A DNA stretch of 64,000 nt from CADEED01 sp041395625 (GCA_041395625.1 JAWLAE010000001.1:806001-870000); one strand, 5' to 3'. Numbered from the stretch's first letter, positions 51,276-61,629 are shown. Notes: a model not told the origin generated them from the letters alone. Made by a program: numbers and translations.

Positions 51276-52439
51276 ATGCGTATTGGCTTGGTGGCAGGTG
51301 AAGTATCCGGTGATGCACTCGGAGCCGCGCTGATCACGGCACTGCGCGAGCGCTATCCCGACGCCACGTTCTGCGGTGTGGGCGGGCCGAAGATGGCCAG
51401 CACCGGTCTCGAGCTCTGGGAATCGTCCGAGTCGTTAGCAGTGATGGGTCTTACGGAGGTACTGAAGCACCTGCCGGGACTACTGCGCCTGCGCGCGCGG
51501 CTGCGCCAACGGTTCATCGCCGCCAAGCTCGATGTCTTCGTCGGCATCGATGCGCCCGAGTTCAATCTGGGCCTGGCGAAGCAATTGAAACGCGCAGGTA
51601 TCGCAACGGTGCAATACGTCAGTCCGCAAGTCTGGGCGTGGCGGCAGCAGCGTGTGCGCACGATTGGTCAGGCCTGCGATTTGATTCTTTGCCTGCTGCC
51701 TTTCGAGCCTGCGTTCTATGCTGAGCATGGCGTCAAAGCGGAGTTCGTCGGTCATCCGCTGGCCGACCAGATCCCCTTCGAGATCGATCGCGCTGCGGCA
51801 CGATTGGAACTGGGATTGCGCGACGACTCGCGCGTGGTCGCGTTGTTGCCAGGCAGCCGGCGGGGAGAGGTCGAGCGTCTGGGGCCCGAATTTGCGGCAG
51901 CGGCGCGCTGGCTTCAGCATCGTGATCCCGATATGCAGTTTATTGCACCAATGGCAAACGCGACTCTGCGCCGCTTGTTCGAGACGCAGTGCGCGGCAGT
52001 AGCGCCGCGGCAATTGATCCGCCTCGTCGACGGCCACGCACGAGCCGTGCTGGCGGCCTGTGATGTTGCGATCGTCGCCTCGGGGACTGCGACACTCGAA
52101 ACCGCGCTATCGAAGCGGCCGATGGTCGTCGCCTACCGGCTCGGCCGTCTGACCGCGGCCATGCTGCGCTGGTTCGGCCTGGTCAAGGTGCCGCACTTCT
52201 CACAGCCGAATCTGCTGGCGGGTCGTGAGCTCGTCCCAGAGTTCTTTCAGGAGCGAGTCAGCGGCGATGACCTGGGCCGCGAGGTCTGGCAGTGGTTTGA
52301 GTCGCCGGCTCGTGTGGAGCAACTGCAGGAAGAGTTTCTCGATATCCATCACCGGCTGCGTCAGGGAGGTGCAGCGCTCGCTGCTCGTCACATCGCCACC
52401 TTGCTCGAAGCAAAACCTGACGTGTCAGCGCTGCGATGA
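51276..52439 (+). CDS. lpxB: Lipid-A-disaccharide synthase LpxB
   Basis: A 387-aa glycosyltransferase (GT19) joining UDP-diacylglucosamine and lipid X. Family segments are LVAGEVSGDALGAALI, GIDAPEFNLGLAKQLKRAGI, YVSPQVWAWRQQRV, FVGHPLADQIP and LLPGSRRGEVERLGP, with the C-terminal VASGTATLETAL. It starts 17 bp after lpxA and overlaps rnhB by four bases (52436-52439). Confidence 0.96.
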   Translation: MRIGLVAGEVSGDALGAALITALRERYPDATFCGVGGPKMASTGLELWESSESLAVMGLTEVLKHLPGLLRLRARLRQRFIAAKLDVFVGIDAPEFNLGLAKQLKRAGIATVQYVSPQVWAWRQQRVRTIGQACDLILCLLPFEPAFYAEHGVKAEFVGHPLADQIPFEIDRAAARLELGLRDDSRVVALLPGSRRGEVERLGPEFAAAARWLQHRDPDMQFIAPMANATLRRLFETQCAAVAPRQLIRLVDGHARAVLAACDVAIVASGTATLETALSKRPMVVAYRLGRLTAAMLRWFGLVKVPHFSQPNLLAGRELVPEFFQERVSGDDLGREVWQWFESPARVEQLQEEFLDIHHRLRQGGAALAARHIATLLEAKPDVSALR

Positions 52440-53023
52440 GAGTCGGCTCCTTGCTGGCGGGTGTCGATGAAGCCGGCCGCGGTCCGCTCGCGGGCCCCGT
52501 TGTTGCGGCGGCGGTGATTCTGTGTCCCGCGCGACCCATCGGAGGTTTGACCGATTCCAAACTGCTGGAGCCTGCCGAGCGGGCCGAGTTGGCACCTGTC
52601 ATCCGGGCGCAGTGCGTTGCATGGGCTGTGGCCTGGGCGGATGCCGAGGAAATCGATTGCCTGAATATCCTGCAGGCAACTTTTCTCGCCATGCGCCGCG
52701 CATTGTTCGGGCTGCCGGTAGCCCCATCGCGCATCGTGGTCGATGGCAATCGTTTGTTTCGCTGCGACGACCTGGGATTCGATTGCCACGTCGAGGCGAT
52801 CGTCAAGGCGGATCTCACCGTGGCCGCAGTCAGCGCGGCGTCCATTCTGGCCAAGACCGTGCGCGACGCGCAGATGGACCACCTGGACAGGCGCTATCCG
52901 GGCTTCGATTTCGCCAGTCACAAGGGTTATCCAACGCCGCACCATAGACGGTGTCTGAATGAGCTGGGGCCAACGCCTCTCCATCGCGTCAGCTACGCCC
53001 CGGTGCGGCTCGCGCGGGGCTAG
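52436..53023 (+). CDS. rnhB: Ribonuclease HII
   Basis: A 195-aa enzyme cutting RNA in RNA-DNA hybrids and single ribonucleotides in DNA. The first two acidic catalytic residues are in LAGVDEAGRGPLAGPVV; the others are in VVDGNRLF and VSAASILAKTVRDAQM. The C-terminal HKGYPTPHHRRCLNELGPTP is typical. It is coupled to lpxB. Confidence 0.95.
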   Translation: MRVGSLLAGVDEAGRGPLAGPVVAAAVILCPARPIGGLTDSKLLEPAERAELAPVIRAQCVAWAVAWADAEEIDCLNILQATFLAMRRALFGLPVAPSRIVVDGNRLFRCDDLGFDCHVEAIVKADLTVAAVSAASILAKTVRDAQMDHLDRRYPGFDFASHKGYPTPHHRRCLNELGPTPLHRVSYAPVRLARG

Positions 53024-53079
53024 AATAGCGGTCAGCGTGAGCGGTGCCGCCATATACGAGGTCGATTCACGGTAGCAAC

Positions 53080-56000
53080 ATGGCCGAGCCGCAGTTCGTA
53101 CATTTGCGTGTTCACACGGAGTATTCGCTGCTCGACAGTGTCGTGCGCGTCAAGCCGCTGGTCGCACGCGTGCGCGATGCGGCGATGCCCGCGGTTGCGA
53201 TTACGGACCAGAACAATCTGTTCGCGATGGTCAAGTTCTACCGCGCTGCACTGGCGGCGGGTATCAAACCGATCATTGGCGTCGATCTGCACATCCGCCC
53301 GACGGACGACCGCAGCGCACCGACGCGCTTCTCGCTACTGTGTCTCGATCAGACCGGCTATGGCAACGTCACACGACTCGTCACCAGGGCCTATCTCGAG
53401 GGTCAGCTGAAAGGCGTGCCGCTGGTCGAGCGCAGTTGGCTGACCGCCGAGTCCTGCCAGGGATTGATCGCCCTGTCGGGCGCTGGCGAGGGTGATGTCG
53501 GCCGCGCCTTGGCGAACGGCCGGGACGCGGACGCCGAGGAACTCATTTTCGGCTGGCAAGCGGTCTTCGGTGAGCGCTATTTTCTGGAACTGCAACGTGT
53601 AGGCCGGGCCGACGAGTCTGCCTACATCGCTGCGGCGACACTGCTGGCGGCGCGTACCGGTACGCCGGTAGTCGCAACTAACGACGTCAGGTTTCTGTCG
53701 CCGACCGATTTCGAGGCACACGAAGCGCGAGTCTGTATACACGAAGGCTCGCAGCTGGTCGATCCGAATCGCGTGCGTCGTTACACCGCCGAACAGTATT
53801 TGCGTACCGGTGCGGAAATGGCTGAGTTGTTCGCCGACATTCCCGAGGCACTTGCCAATTCCGTCGAGATCGCTCGCCGTTGCAATCTCTCCCTCACACT
53901 GGGGGAAGCCCGGCTGCCGGTGTTCCCCGCGCCAGCGGGCACGACTATCGAGGAGTTCATCCGTGCCGAGGCCGAGCGCGGCCTCGAGCGTCGACTGTTG
54001 GCGCTGGGCGATGCGCGGGCCGGCAGCGAGCAGGATTATCGCGAGCGACTCAAGTCAGAGCTGGTCGTGATCTGTGACATGGGGTTCGCCGGTTACTTCC
54101 TGATCGTTGCGGACTTCATACGCTGGGCTCGGGAGAATGGTGTGCCGGTTGGCCCAGGCCGCGGCTCGGGCGCCGGTTCGCTCGTCGCCTATGCACTCAG
54201 AATCACCGACATCGATCCGCTCAAGTACGATCTGCTGTTCGAGCGCTTCTTGAATCCAGAGCGCGTCTCGATGCCCGACTTCGACGTCGATTTCTGCATG
54301 GACGGCCGCGATCGCGTGATCGAATACGTGGCGCAGCGTTACGGACGCGAGCGAGTATCGCAAATCATTACCTACGGTTCGATGGCCGCAAAGGCGGTGG
54401 TACGCGATACGGGGCGCGTACTCGGCATGAGCTACGGGTTCGTCGACCGGATCGCCAAGCTGATCCCCTTCGAGCTTGGCATCACGCTCGAGGATGCGCT
54501 CACCAAGGAGGCGGAACTCAAGCGTCTCTACAAGGAAGACGAAGAGATCCGCAATCTCATCGATCTGGCGCGTTCCCTCGAAGGCCTGACCCGCAACGCC
54601 GGCATGCACGCCGGTGGTGTCGTGATCGCGCCGTCGGTACTCACGGACTTTGCGCCGCTCTATGCCGATGCGTCGGGTGGCAGCGTCGTCACCCAGTTCG
54701 ACAAGGACGACGTAGAAGCCGCTGGCCTCGTCAAGTTCGACTTCCTGGGCCTGCGTACACTCACGGTGATCGACCGGGCGGTCGTCACAATCAACCGTCT
54801 GCGCGCCGCGCGCGGCGAGTCGCCGGTCGATATCGAGCAGCTGCCGATGGACGACGCGGCTACCTACCAACTACTGAAGGCCTGTCGGACGACTGCGGTT
54901 TTCCAGCTGGAATCGCGCGGCATGAAGGATCTGATCCGACGTTTGCAGCCGGACACATTCGAAGAAATCATCGCGCTGGTAGCATTGTTTCGCCCGGGGC
55001 CGTTGCAGTCGGGCATGGTGGATGACTTCATTGCGCGCAAGCACGATGGCAAGAAGGCGCATGCGCCGCCGATCGACTATCTGCATCCGTCGCTGGCGGA
55101 AGTGCTGGCGCCTACCTACGGCGTAATCCTCTACCAGGAACAGGTGATGCAGATCGCGCAGATTCTGGCCGGCTATACCTTGGGCGGCGCAGACCTGCTG
55201 CGTCGCGCGATGGGCAAGAAGAAGCCCGAGGAGATGGCCAAGCAGCGCGAGATCTTCGTCCAGGGCGCGATCGCGAACCGGGTGCCGGAACGGCAGGCGG
55301 CCCACATCTTCGATTTGATGGAGAAATTTGCCGGTTACGGCTTCAACAAATCGCACTCTGCAGCCTATGCATTGCTGTCTTACCAGACGGCCTGGCTCAA
55401 GACGCACTACCCGGCAGCGTACATGGCGGCGGTGCTATCGGCGGACATGGATCACACGGACAAAGTGGTCACTTTGATCGACGAATGCAAGACGACGCTC
55501 GCGCTCGAGGTGCTGCCACCACACGTGAACTCTTCGCACTACGAATTCACGGTGGCGGACGACCGAACCATCCGTTACGGTCTGGGCGCTATCAAGGGCG
55601 TGGGTCGCGGCGCAGTCGATGTGATCGTTGGCGAGCGTGCCGCCAACGGCGAGTTCACCAGCCTGGAAGATTTCTGTCACCGCCTCGATCTCGGCAAGAT
55701 CAATCGCCGCACAAACGAGGCGCTGATCAAGGCGGGCAGTTTCGACGGCTTGGCAATCAATCGCGCGACCTTGATGCATCGTCTGCCGGCGGCGCTCGCG
55801 CTAGGTGAGCAGAACACGCGCGCGGTCGCTGCGGGTCAGGTCGACTTGTTCGGGCTGGCGGCGCCGCAGGCTGCACCGGATGCCGTGCGCGTCACGGCGC
55901 CAGACCAGCCTGACTGGACCGAGGCGGTGAGGCTGGCGGGCGAGCGCGAGACACTGGGGCTCTATCTCACGGGCCATCCGGTCGATCGATTTGCCAATGA

Positions 56001-56664
56001 GCTGCGGCGCTTCGCCTCGAGCCGTATTGCAGATCTCGTCAGCGATCGACCGGTCGCGAGTGCCGACTCTGGTCCGGGTTTCTTTCGGGGCAAGCCCGCA
56101 ACCGTGGCGGGGCTGGTACATGAGGTGCGGCGACGGGGCACGCGCGTTGCCATTCTGCTCGACGACAAGTCAGGCCAGCTGGAGGTGGCGTTCTTCGAAG
56201 ACGTGTATCAGCAATTCAAGGATCTGATCGTCAAGGATGCGCTCTTGCTGATCGAGGGCCAGCTGCGCTTCGACGAGTTTATCGACGCCTGGCGCCTGCA
56301 GGGTCGCAAAGTCACCGAACTCGAGCGCCTGCGTGAGCGTGAGGCCCGGCGGATCCTGTTGCGCTGGCCTGCGACCGACAGCGGTGGTAGCGCCAACCCG
56401 GCCAGTGCGGCAGCGGCTGATGGTCAGTTGGTCGAACGACTGGAGGCCACGCTTGCACCGTGGCGGGGTGGTAGTTGTCAGATCGCCATCCAGTACGCCA
56501 GCGCGAGCGCGCGCGCGGCGCTGTCACTCGGCGCCGCGTGGAACGTCCGGCCTACGCGTGAGCTGCTCGAGCAGCTGGAGTTGCTGGTCGGTCAGAAATC
56601 CCTCGACGTGCTGTACAGCGCGCCCCTGGACCACGATGCCGCCGTCGGCGGTGGCGCACAATGA
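53080..56664 (+). CDS. dnaE: DNA polymerase III alpha subunit DnaE
   Basis: A 1194-aa replicative polymerase catalytic subunit. Order: N-terminal PHP domain (FVHLRVHTEYSLLDSVVRV), palm domain with PGRGSGAGSLVAYALRITDI and the Asp triad region MPDFDVDFCMDGRDRVI, thumb and fingers with GYGFNKSHSAAYALLSYQTA, a helix-hairpin-helix, an OB-fold near residues 1010-1080 and a C-terminal tau-binding region. ATG 53080 fits the family start; the frame extends 12 codons upstream. It lies 56 bp after rnhB and 25 bp before accA, the usual order. Confidence 0.97.
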   Translation: MAEPQFVHLRVHTEYSLLDSVVRVKPLVARVRDAAMPAVAITDQNNLFAMVKFYRAALAAGIKPIIGVDLHIRPTDDRSAPTRFSLLCLDQTGYGNVTRLVTRAYLEGQLKGVPLVERSWLTAESCQGLIALSGAGEGDVGRALANGRDADAEELIFGWQAVFGERYFLELQRVGRADESAYIAAATLLAARTGTPVVATNDVRFLSPTDFEAHEARVCIHEGSQLVDPNRVRRYTAEQYLRTGAEMAELFADIPEALANSVEIARRCNLSLTLGEARLPVFPAPAGTTIEEFIRAEAERGLERRLLALGDARAGSEQDYRERLKSELVVICDMGFAGYFLIVADFIRWARENGVPVGPGRGSGAGSLVAYALRITDIDPLKYDLLFERFLNPERVSMPDFDVDFCMDGRDRVIEYVAQRYGRERVSQIITYGSMAAKAVVRDTGRVLGMSYGFVDRIAKLIPFELGITLEDALTKEAELKRLYKEDEEIRNLIDLARSLEGLTRNAGMHAGGVVIAPSVLTDFAPLYADASGGSVVTQFDKDDVEAAGLVKFDFLGLRTLTVIDRAVVTINRLRAARGESPVDIEQLPMDDAATYQLLKACRTTAVFQLESRGMKDLIRRLQPDTFEEIIALVALFRPGPLQSGMVDDFIARKHDGKKAHAPPIDYLHPSLAEVLAPTYGVILYQEQVMQIAQILAGYTLGGADLLRRAMGKKKPEEMAKQREIFVQGAIANRVPERQAAHIFDLMEKFAGYGFNKSHSAAYALLSYQTAWLKTHYPAAYMAAVLSADMDHTDKVVTLIDECKTTLALEVLPPHVNSSHYEFTVADDRTIRYGLGAIKGVGRGAVDVIVGERAANGEFTSLEDFCHRLDLGKINRRTNEALIKAGSFDGLAINRATLMHRLPAALALGEQNTRAVAAGQVDLFGLAAPQAAPDAVRVTAPDQPDWTEAVRLAGERETLGLYLTGHPVDRFANELRRFASSRIADLVSDRPVASADSGPGFFRGKPATVAGLVHEVRRRGTRVAILLDDKSGQLEVAFFEDVYQQFKDLIVKDALLLIEGQLRFDEFIDAWRLQGRKVTELERLREREARRILLRWPATDSGGSANPASAAAADGQLVERLEATLAPWRGGSCQIAIQYASASARAALSLGAAWNVRPTRELLEQLELLVGQKSLDVLYSAPLDHDAAVGGGAQ

Positions 56665-56689
56665 GCCGGCGGCTCGTGTATGCTTAAGT

Positions 56690-57655
56690 ATGGCCGTCAG
56701 CTTTCTCGACTTTGAACAACCGATCGCCGAGCTCGAGGCGAAGATCGAAGAACTGAAACTGGTTACCTCCGCATCGGAGGCCGGTATTCAGGATGAGATC
56801 GCACGGCTGCAGGCCAAGAGTCTGCAACTCATCGAGAGCACGTTCAAGAACCTCACGCCGTGGCAGATCACGCAGCTCGCGCGACATCCGCAGCGACCGT
56901 ACACACTCGACTACGTGAACATGATTTTCACCGACTTCACGGAGCTGCACGGCGACCGGATGTATGGCGACGATCTCGCCATCGTCGGCGGCGTTGCGCG
57001 TCTCGAGGGCAAGCCGGTGATGATTATCGGCCACCAGAAGGGGCGCGATACCAAGGAGCGTGTACGGCGCAACTACGGCATGCCGAAGCCCGAAGGATAT
57101 CGCAAGGCACTGCGGCTGATGCGCGTCGCCGAGCGGTTCCGGCTGCCATTGCTGACATTCATCGATACGCCCGGCGCTTACCCGGGGGTTGGCTCGGAGG
57201 AGCGGGGCCAAAGCCAGGCGATCGCGCGCAATTTGTTCGAGATGTCGGTGATGGGTGTGCCGATCATCAGCACGGTGATCGGCGAGGGCGGCTCCGGCGG
57301 CGCGCTCGCGATCGGCGTTTGCGATCGGCTGCTGATGCTGCAGTACAGTACGTACGCGGTGATCTCGCCCGAGGGTTGCGCCTCCATCCTGTGGAAGAGT
57401 GCGGACAAGAAGGAAACGGCCGCGGACGCCATGGGCCTCACGGCCGATCGTCTGGCGAAGCTGGGCCTGGTTGATGCAGTGTTGCCGGAGCCGCTGGGCG
57501 GTGCGCATCGCGGGCCCGCGGAGATCGCGCAGCGTCTGAAGGAAACGCTGCTCGACCAGCTCGCCGAACTGGAGGGCGTGTCACCGGACGATTTACGTGC
57601 CGCCCGTAACGCCCGAATTGCCGGCTTCGGTGAGTTCTCCGAAGCGGCCGGCTGA
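56690..57655 (+). CDS. accA: Acetyl-CoA carboxylase carboxyltransferase subunit alpha
   Basis: A 321-aa subunit of the carboxyltransferase that makes malonyl-CoA for fatty acid synthesis. The start MAVSFLDFEQPIAELEAKIE at 56690 is standard. The acyl-CoA binding crotonase-type core includes ELHGDRMYGDDLAIVGGVAR, RNYGMPKPEGYRKALRLM, FIDTPGAYPGVGSEERGQ and GEGGSGGALAIGVCDRL. Its 3' end overlaps the tilS start by up to 59 bp. Confidence 0.97.
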   Translation: MAVSFLDFEQPIAELEAKIEELKLVTSASEAGIQDEIARLQAKSLQLIESTFKNLTPWQITQLARHPQRPYTLDYVNMIFTDFTELHGDRMYGDDLAIVGGVARLEGKPVMIIGHQKGRDTKERVRRNYGMPKPEGYRKALRLMRVAERFRLPLLTFIDTPGAYPGVGSEERGQSQAIARNLFEMSVMGVPIISTVIGEGGSGGALAIGVCDRLLMLQYSTYAVISPEGCASILWKSADKKETAADAMGLTADRLAKLGLVDAVLPEPLGGAHRGPAEIAQRLKETLLDQLAELEGVSPDDLRAARNARIAGFGEFSEAAG

Positions 57656-58997
57656 GCCGCTGGCGCTCGCCGTCGACCTCGGTGTCGACCCGCTGGCCGA
57701 AATCCGTCGTCTGCTAACGATTCCTACCGCGCGGCCGCGGGTCGTCGTTGCCCTGAGCGGCGGCATGGATTCGACCGCATTGCTATTGGCGCTCGCCGAC
57801 CAACGCGAATCACTCGCGGCGCTGCGGGCGTTGCACGTGAATCATCATTTGATGCCCAATGCCGGCGAATGGGTGCAGCACTGTCGACGACTGACGCGTT
57901 CGCTGCGTGTACCCCTCCAGGTTCTCGATGCAAAGGTGTCGACCGACGCCTCGCGCTCGCTCGAAGAGCGCGCGCGCGCCGCGCGTTACCAGCTGTTCGC
58001 GGCAGCGCTGCGGCCGCAGGAAGTGTTGGTCGTGGCCCAGCACGCCGATGATCAGGCCGAGACCGTGCTGCTGCAGTTGCTGCGCGGTGCCGGCGTCGCT
58101 GGGCTGGCCGCGATGCCGGCTATCGCACCGCTCGGCGCTGGCTGTCTCGTGCGCCCATTGCTTGGGCTGCGGCGCGTGGCGATCGAGCGTTATGTACGTG
58201 CTCGCCAGCTGACATGGATCGAGGATGAATCCAACGACGACCTGCAACGCGCCCGCAATTTTCTCCGGCATCGTGCAATCCCGGTGCTGAGTGAGTACTG
58301 GCCGGGCGCCGTTCGAACGCTGGCTCGTTCGGCCCGCCACCTCGCCGAAGCCGATCAGCTGCTCACCGAGCGCGCACGGGAGGATTTGGCACGAGCAGCC
58401 GACGGGTTGGGTCTCGTCGTGATGCGGTTGCGAATGCTGGCGCTACCGCGTCGCAAGAACCTCTTGCGTCACTGGATCGCCGCGCGCGGCTTCCGCGTGC
58501 CGGATGCCACGCGGCTGGACGAAATTGCGGGACCGGTGCTGGCGGCCCGACGCGATGCGCAGCCGCAAGTGGCTTGGGACGACGCGCAGCTGCGGCGCGC
58601 GGCGGGCCGACTCGAGTTGCATCGCGTGGCGGCGTACACACCGCTGGCTGCGACGTGGCGCTGGCGGCTCGACGAGCCGTACGATCTGCAGGGCAATCGG
58701 GGCACAGTCGTCTTGCAGTCCGACCGCCACGGGCCGATCGACCTTGATCGTCTGCCCCCTGCGCTCGAATTGCGACCGCGCGTGGGTGGTGAGCGGATTC
58801 GTCCGGGGCCCCGGGCACGGCAGCGAGCACTGAAGGCGTTGCTACAGGAGGCGGGTCTGACGCCCGACGAACGCGCGCGGCTACCGCTGTTCTGGCAGGA
58901 CGAGCGACTGCTTCTGGTCGGCGATCGCTGGACGGACGCGTCGGTGCATGCGCAGCGCGGTTCGGCACGCCGGGGGCGACTGATTCTGGCACGCTGA
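57597..58997 (+). CDS. tilS: tRNA(Ile)-lysidine synthase TilS
   Basis: A 466-aa enzyme converting C34 of the minor tRNA-Ile to lysidine so it reads AUA. The PP-loop is VVALSGGMDSTALLLAL, followed by ALHVNHHL and AQHADDQAETVLLQLLRGAG, with ARNFLRHRAIPVL in the synthetase domain and a C-terminal substrate-binding domain ending in FWQDERLLLVGDRW. The furthest GTG (57597) lies 59 bp inside accA; GTG 57630 or TTG 57618 are shorter choices, and all overlap accA. About 35-50 residues precede the PP-loop, longer than in E. coli. Confidence 0.93.
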   Translation: MPPVTPELPASVSSPKRPAEPLALAVDLGVDPLAEIRRLLTIPTARPRVVVALSGGMDSTALLLALADQRESLAALRALHVNHHLMPNAGEWVQHCRRLTRSLRVPLQVLDAKVSTDASRSLEERARAARYQLFAAALRPQEVLVVAQHADDQAETVLLQLLRGAGVAGLAAMPAIAPLGAGCLVRPLLGLRRVAIERYVRARQLTWIEDESNDDLQRARNFLRHRAIPVLSEYWPGAVRTLARSARHLAEADQLLTERAREDLARAADGLGLVVMRLRMLALPRRKNLLRHWIAARGFRVPDATRLDEIAGPVLAARRDAQPQVAWDDAQLRRAAGRLELHRVAAYTPLAATWRWRLDEPYDLQGNRGTVVLQSDRHGPIDLDRLPPALELRPRVGGERIRPGPRARQRALKALLQEAGLTPDERARLPLFWQDERLLLVGDRWTDASVHAQRGSARRGRLILAR

Positions 58998-59152
58998 CTG
59001 TCTGCGACGCTCGCCCGCGGCGCGTCGATTTGCTAACCTGTCTTCCCGTCGCGGCCTGTTGGCACGCTGCGTCGATTGAATGGCAGTTACATCGCCTTGC
59101 GCAGAGTCGGCAGACGCTGCACGAGGCACTTATTTCGGGCGGCGGGGTCTCC

Positions 59153-60799
59153 ATGACACGTTTCGTATTCGTCACCGGTGGCGTCGTTTCCTCGTTGGGA
59201 AAGGGCATCGCGTCCGCGTCGCTCGGCGCGATCCTCGAAGCGCGCGGTCTGAAGATCGCCATGGTGAAGCTCGATCCGTATATCAACGTGGATCCGGGCA
59301 CGATGAGCCCCTTTCAGCACGGCGAAGTGTTCGTGACGGCGGATGGCACCGAGTCCGATCTTGACCTGGGTCATTACGAGCGCTTCGTGCGCACGACCAC
59401 CGGGCGGCATAGTAACTATACGACGGGGCGCATCTATGAGCGTGTGATCGCCAAAGAACGCCGCGGCGACTATCTTGGCGCGACAGTGCAGGTTATTCCG
59501 CACATCACGGATGAGATCAAGCGCAGCATCAAGTTGGGCGCGGGCGATGCCGACGTCTGCATGGTCGAGATCGGCGGCACGGTCGGTGACATCGAATCGC
59601 TGCCGTTTCTCGAGGCGATCCGCCAGATGGGCGTCGAACTCGGGCGCAACAACTGCGTCTATCTGCATCTGACTTTGGTGCCGGTAGTCGGCGGCTCTGG
59701 CGAGATCAAGACCAAGCCCACGCAGCACTCGGTCAAGGAGTTGCGCGGCATCGGTATTCAACCGGACGTGCTGCTGTGCCGTTGCAAGAACCCGCTGCCG
59801 GAAGAACAACGCCGCAAGATCGCATTGTTCACCAATGTGGAAGACCGCGCGGTGATTTCAGGCGTTGACGCCGATGACATCTACAAGATTCCGATCCTGC
59901 TGCACGAAGCCGGCCTCGATGAGATCGTGGTCGACAAACTGCGCTTGGAGGTGCCGCCAGCGGATCTGTCCGAATGGCGTCGGGTCGTCACCGCGAAGGC
60001 TAATCCGGACGGGCAAGTCGACATTGCGATGGTCGGCAAGTACGTGCAGATCAAGGACTCGTACATTTCGCTCAACGAGGCGCTGATGCACGCCGGATTG
60101 AAGACTCGGACACGTGTCAACATTCACTACATCGAGTCGACGGACGTCGAGAAACACGGCGTGCATGCCTTGAAAGGCATGGACGCGATTCTCGTGCCGG
60201 GCGGCTTTGGCGAGCGCGGCATCGAGGGCAAGATCCAGGCGGTGCGCTATGCGCGCGAAAACGACATCCCATATCTCGGTATCTGCCTCGGCATGCAGTT
60301 GGCGGTGATCGAATTCGCGCGCGGTGCGCTGGGCTTGGAAGGTGCCAACAGCACGGAGTTCGACCGGGCCACGCCGCACGCGGTTATTGCCATGATTACC
60401 GAATGGGATGACGCAACGCGCGGCGAACAGAAGCGGGACGAGACGACCGGCAAGGGCGGATCGATGCGCCTCGGTGCGCAGGACGTACTCCTCGAGCCGG
60501 ATTCGGTCGCGCGCCAGCTGTACGGCGCCGAGCAGATCGCCGAGCGCCATCGACACCGCTACGAGTTCAATAACAACTACCTCGAGCGCTTTCGCCAGGG
60601 CGGCATGCGCTTCTCGGGGATGTCGCGTGACGAGCTGGTCGAGATCATCGAATTGCCGGCGCACCCCTGGTTCGTCGCTACGCAGTTCCACCCGGAGTTC
60701 ACGTCGACGCCGCGCGATGGACATCCGCTGTTCGCCGGATTCGTGAAGGCGGCGCGTGCCAGTCGGGCGGCACAGTTGCCGGCAGTATCCGAGGCATGA
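59153..60799 (+). CDS. pyrG: CTP synthase
   Basis: A 548-aa enzyme making CTP from UTP, ATP and glutamine. The synthetase P-loop is VTGGVVSSLGKGIASASLG, and PYINVDPGTMSPFQHGEVF binds metal. The C-terminal glutaminase has Cys in YLGICLGMQLAV and the His-Glu pair in TQFHPEFTSTP. The ATG at 59153 matches all family members; the 155-bp gap after tilS probably carries a promoter. It overlaps kdsA by four bases (60796-60799). Confidence 0.97.
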   Translation: MTRFVFVTGGVVSSLGKGIASASLGAILEARGLKIAMVKLDPYINVDPGTMSPFQHGEVFVTADGTESDLDLGHYERFVRTTTGRHSNYTTGRIYERVIAKERRGDYLGATVQVIPHITDEIKRSIKLGAGDADVCMVEIGGTVGDIESLPFLEAIRQMGVELGRNNCVYLHLTLVPVVGGSGEIKTKPTQHSVKELRGIGIQPDVLLCRCKNPLPEEQRRKIALFTNVEDRAVISGVDADDIYKIPILLHEAGLDEIVVDKLRLEVPPADLSEWRRVVTAKANPDGQVDIAMVGKYVQIKDSYISLNEALMHAGLKTRTRVNIHYIESTDVEKHGVHALKGMDAILVPGGFGERGIEGKIQAVRYARENDIPYLGICLGMQLAVIEFARGALGLEGANSTEFDRATPHAVIAMITEWDDATRGEQKRDETTGKGGSMRLGAQDVLLEPDSVARQLYGAEQIAERHRHRYEFNNNYLERFRQGGMRFSGMSRDELVEIIELPAHPWFVATQFHPEFTSTPRDGHPLFAGFVKAARASRAAQLPAVSEA

Positions 60800-61629
60800 A
60801 GCTGGCCGGCGTCGAGGTCGGCGCAGATCAACCGTTCTTCTTGATAGCCGGGCCGTGCGTGATCGAAAGCCCGGCGCTCACCGAAGAGATCGCCATTCGC
60901 TTGCGCGATATGACGCGCGCGCTGCAGGTGCCCTTTATTTTCAAGGCATCCTTCGACAAGGCGAATCGCTCGTCGGCCCGGAGCTATCGCGGGCCCGGAA
61001 TCGATGCTGGTCTCACGGTGCTCGCGGACATCAGGCGCAAAGTCGGCGTACCCGTACTCACCGACGTCCATGAAGACACGCCGCTGGCCGACGTGGCCGC
61101 GGTCGTCGATGTGCTGCAGACACCCGCGTTCCTATGTCGCCAGACGAACTTCATCGTCAACGTGGCCTCCCAGGGCAAGCCGGTGAATATCAAGAAGGGC
61201 CAGTTCCTCTCGCCCTGGGAAATGCAGAATGTCGTCGACAAGGCGCGCGGTGCCGGCAATGCCGATATCATGGTCTGCGAGCGAGGGTTTTCGTTTGGCT
61301 ATAACAACCTGATCTCCGATATGCGCTCGCTCGCGATCATGCGTGCCACGGGCGCGCCGGTCGTATTCGATGCAACGCACTCCGTGCAGTTACCCGGTGG
61401 GCAGGGCAGCGCATCCGGCGGGCAGCGCGAGTTCGTGCCGGTGCTGGCGCGCGCCGCGGTAGCGGCTGGCGTCGCAGGTCTGTTCATGGAAACGCATCCC
61501 GATCCCGCGCAAGCGCGCTCGGACGGGCCCAATGCCTGGCCACTGGATCGGATGCAATCCTTACTAACAACACTGGTCGAGCTCGACCAGACAGTCAAGC
61601 GTAAACCCTTCGAGGAATCATTGTTATGA
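60796..61629 (+). CDS. kdsA: 3-deoxy-8-phosphooctulonate (KDO-8-P) synthase
   Basis: A 277-aa enzyme condensing PEP with arabinose 5-phosphate to make the KDO precursor of lipopolysaccharide. Family motifs are LIAGPCVIESPALTEEIA, FKASFDKANRSSARSYRGPG, LTDVHEDTP, CRQTNFIVNVAS and VFDATHSVQLPGG, with METHPDPAQARSDGPN near the end. The plain Asn at KANRSS and lack of extra Cys fit a metal-independent type. It is coupled to pyrG and eno at both ends. Confidence 0.96.
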   Translation: MKLAGVEVGADQPFFLIAGPCVIESPALTEEIAIRLRDMTRALQVPFIFKASFDKANRSSARSYRGPGIDAGLTVLADIRRKVGVPVLTDVHEDTPLADVAAVVDVLQTPAFLCRQTNFIVNVASQGKPVNIKKGQFLSPWEMQNVVDKARGAGNADIMVCERGFSFGYNNLISDMRSLAIMRATGAPVVFDATHSVQLPGGQGSASGGQREFVPVLARAAVAAGVAGLFMETHPDPAQARSDGPNAWPLDRMQSLLTTLVELDQTVKRKPFEESLL

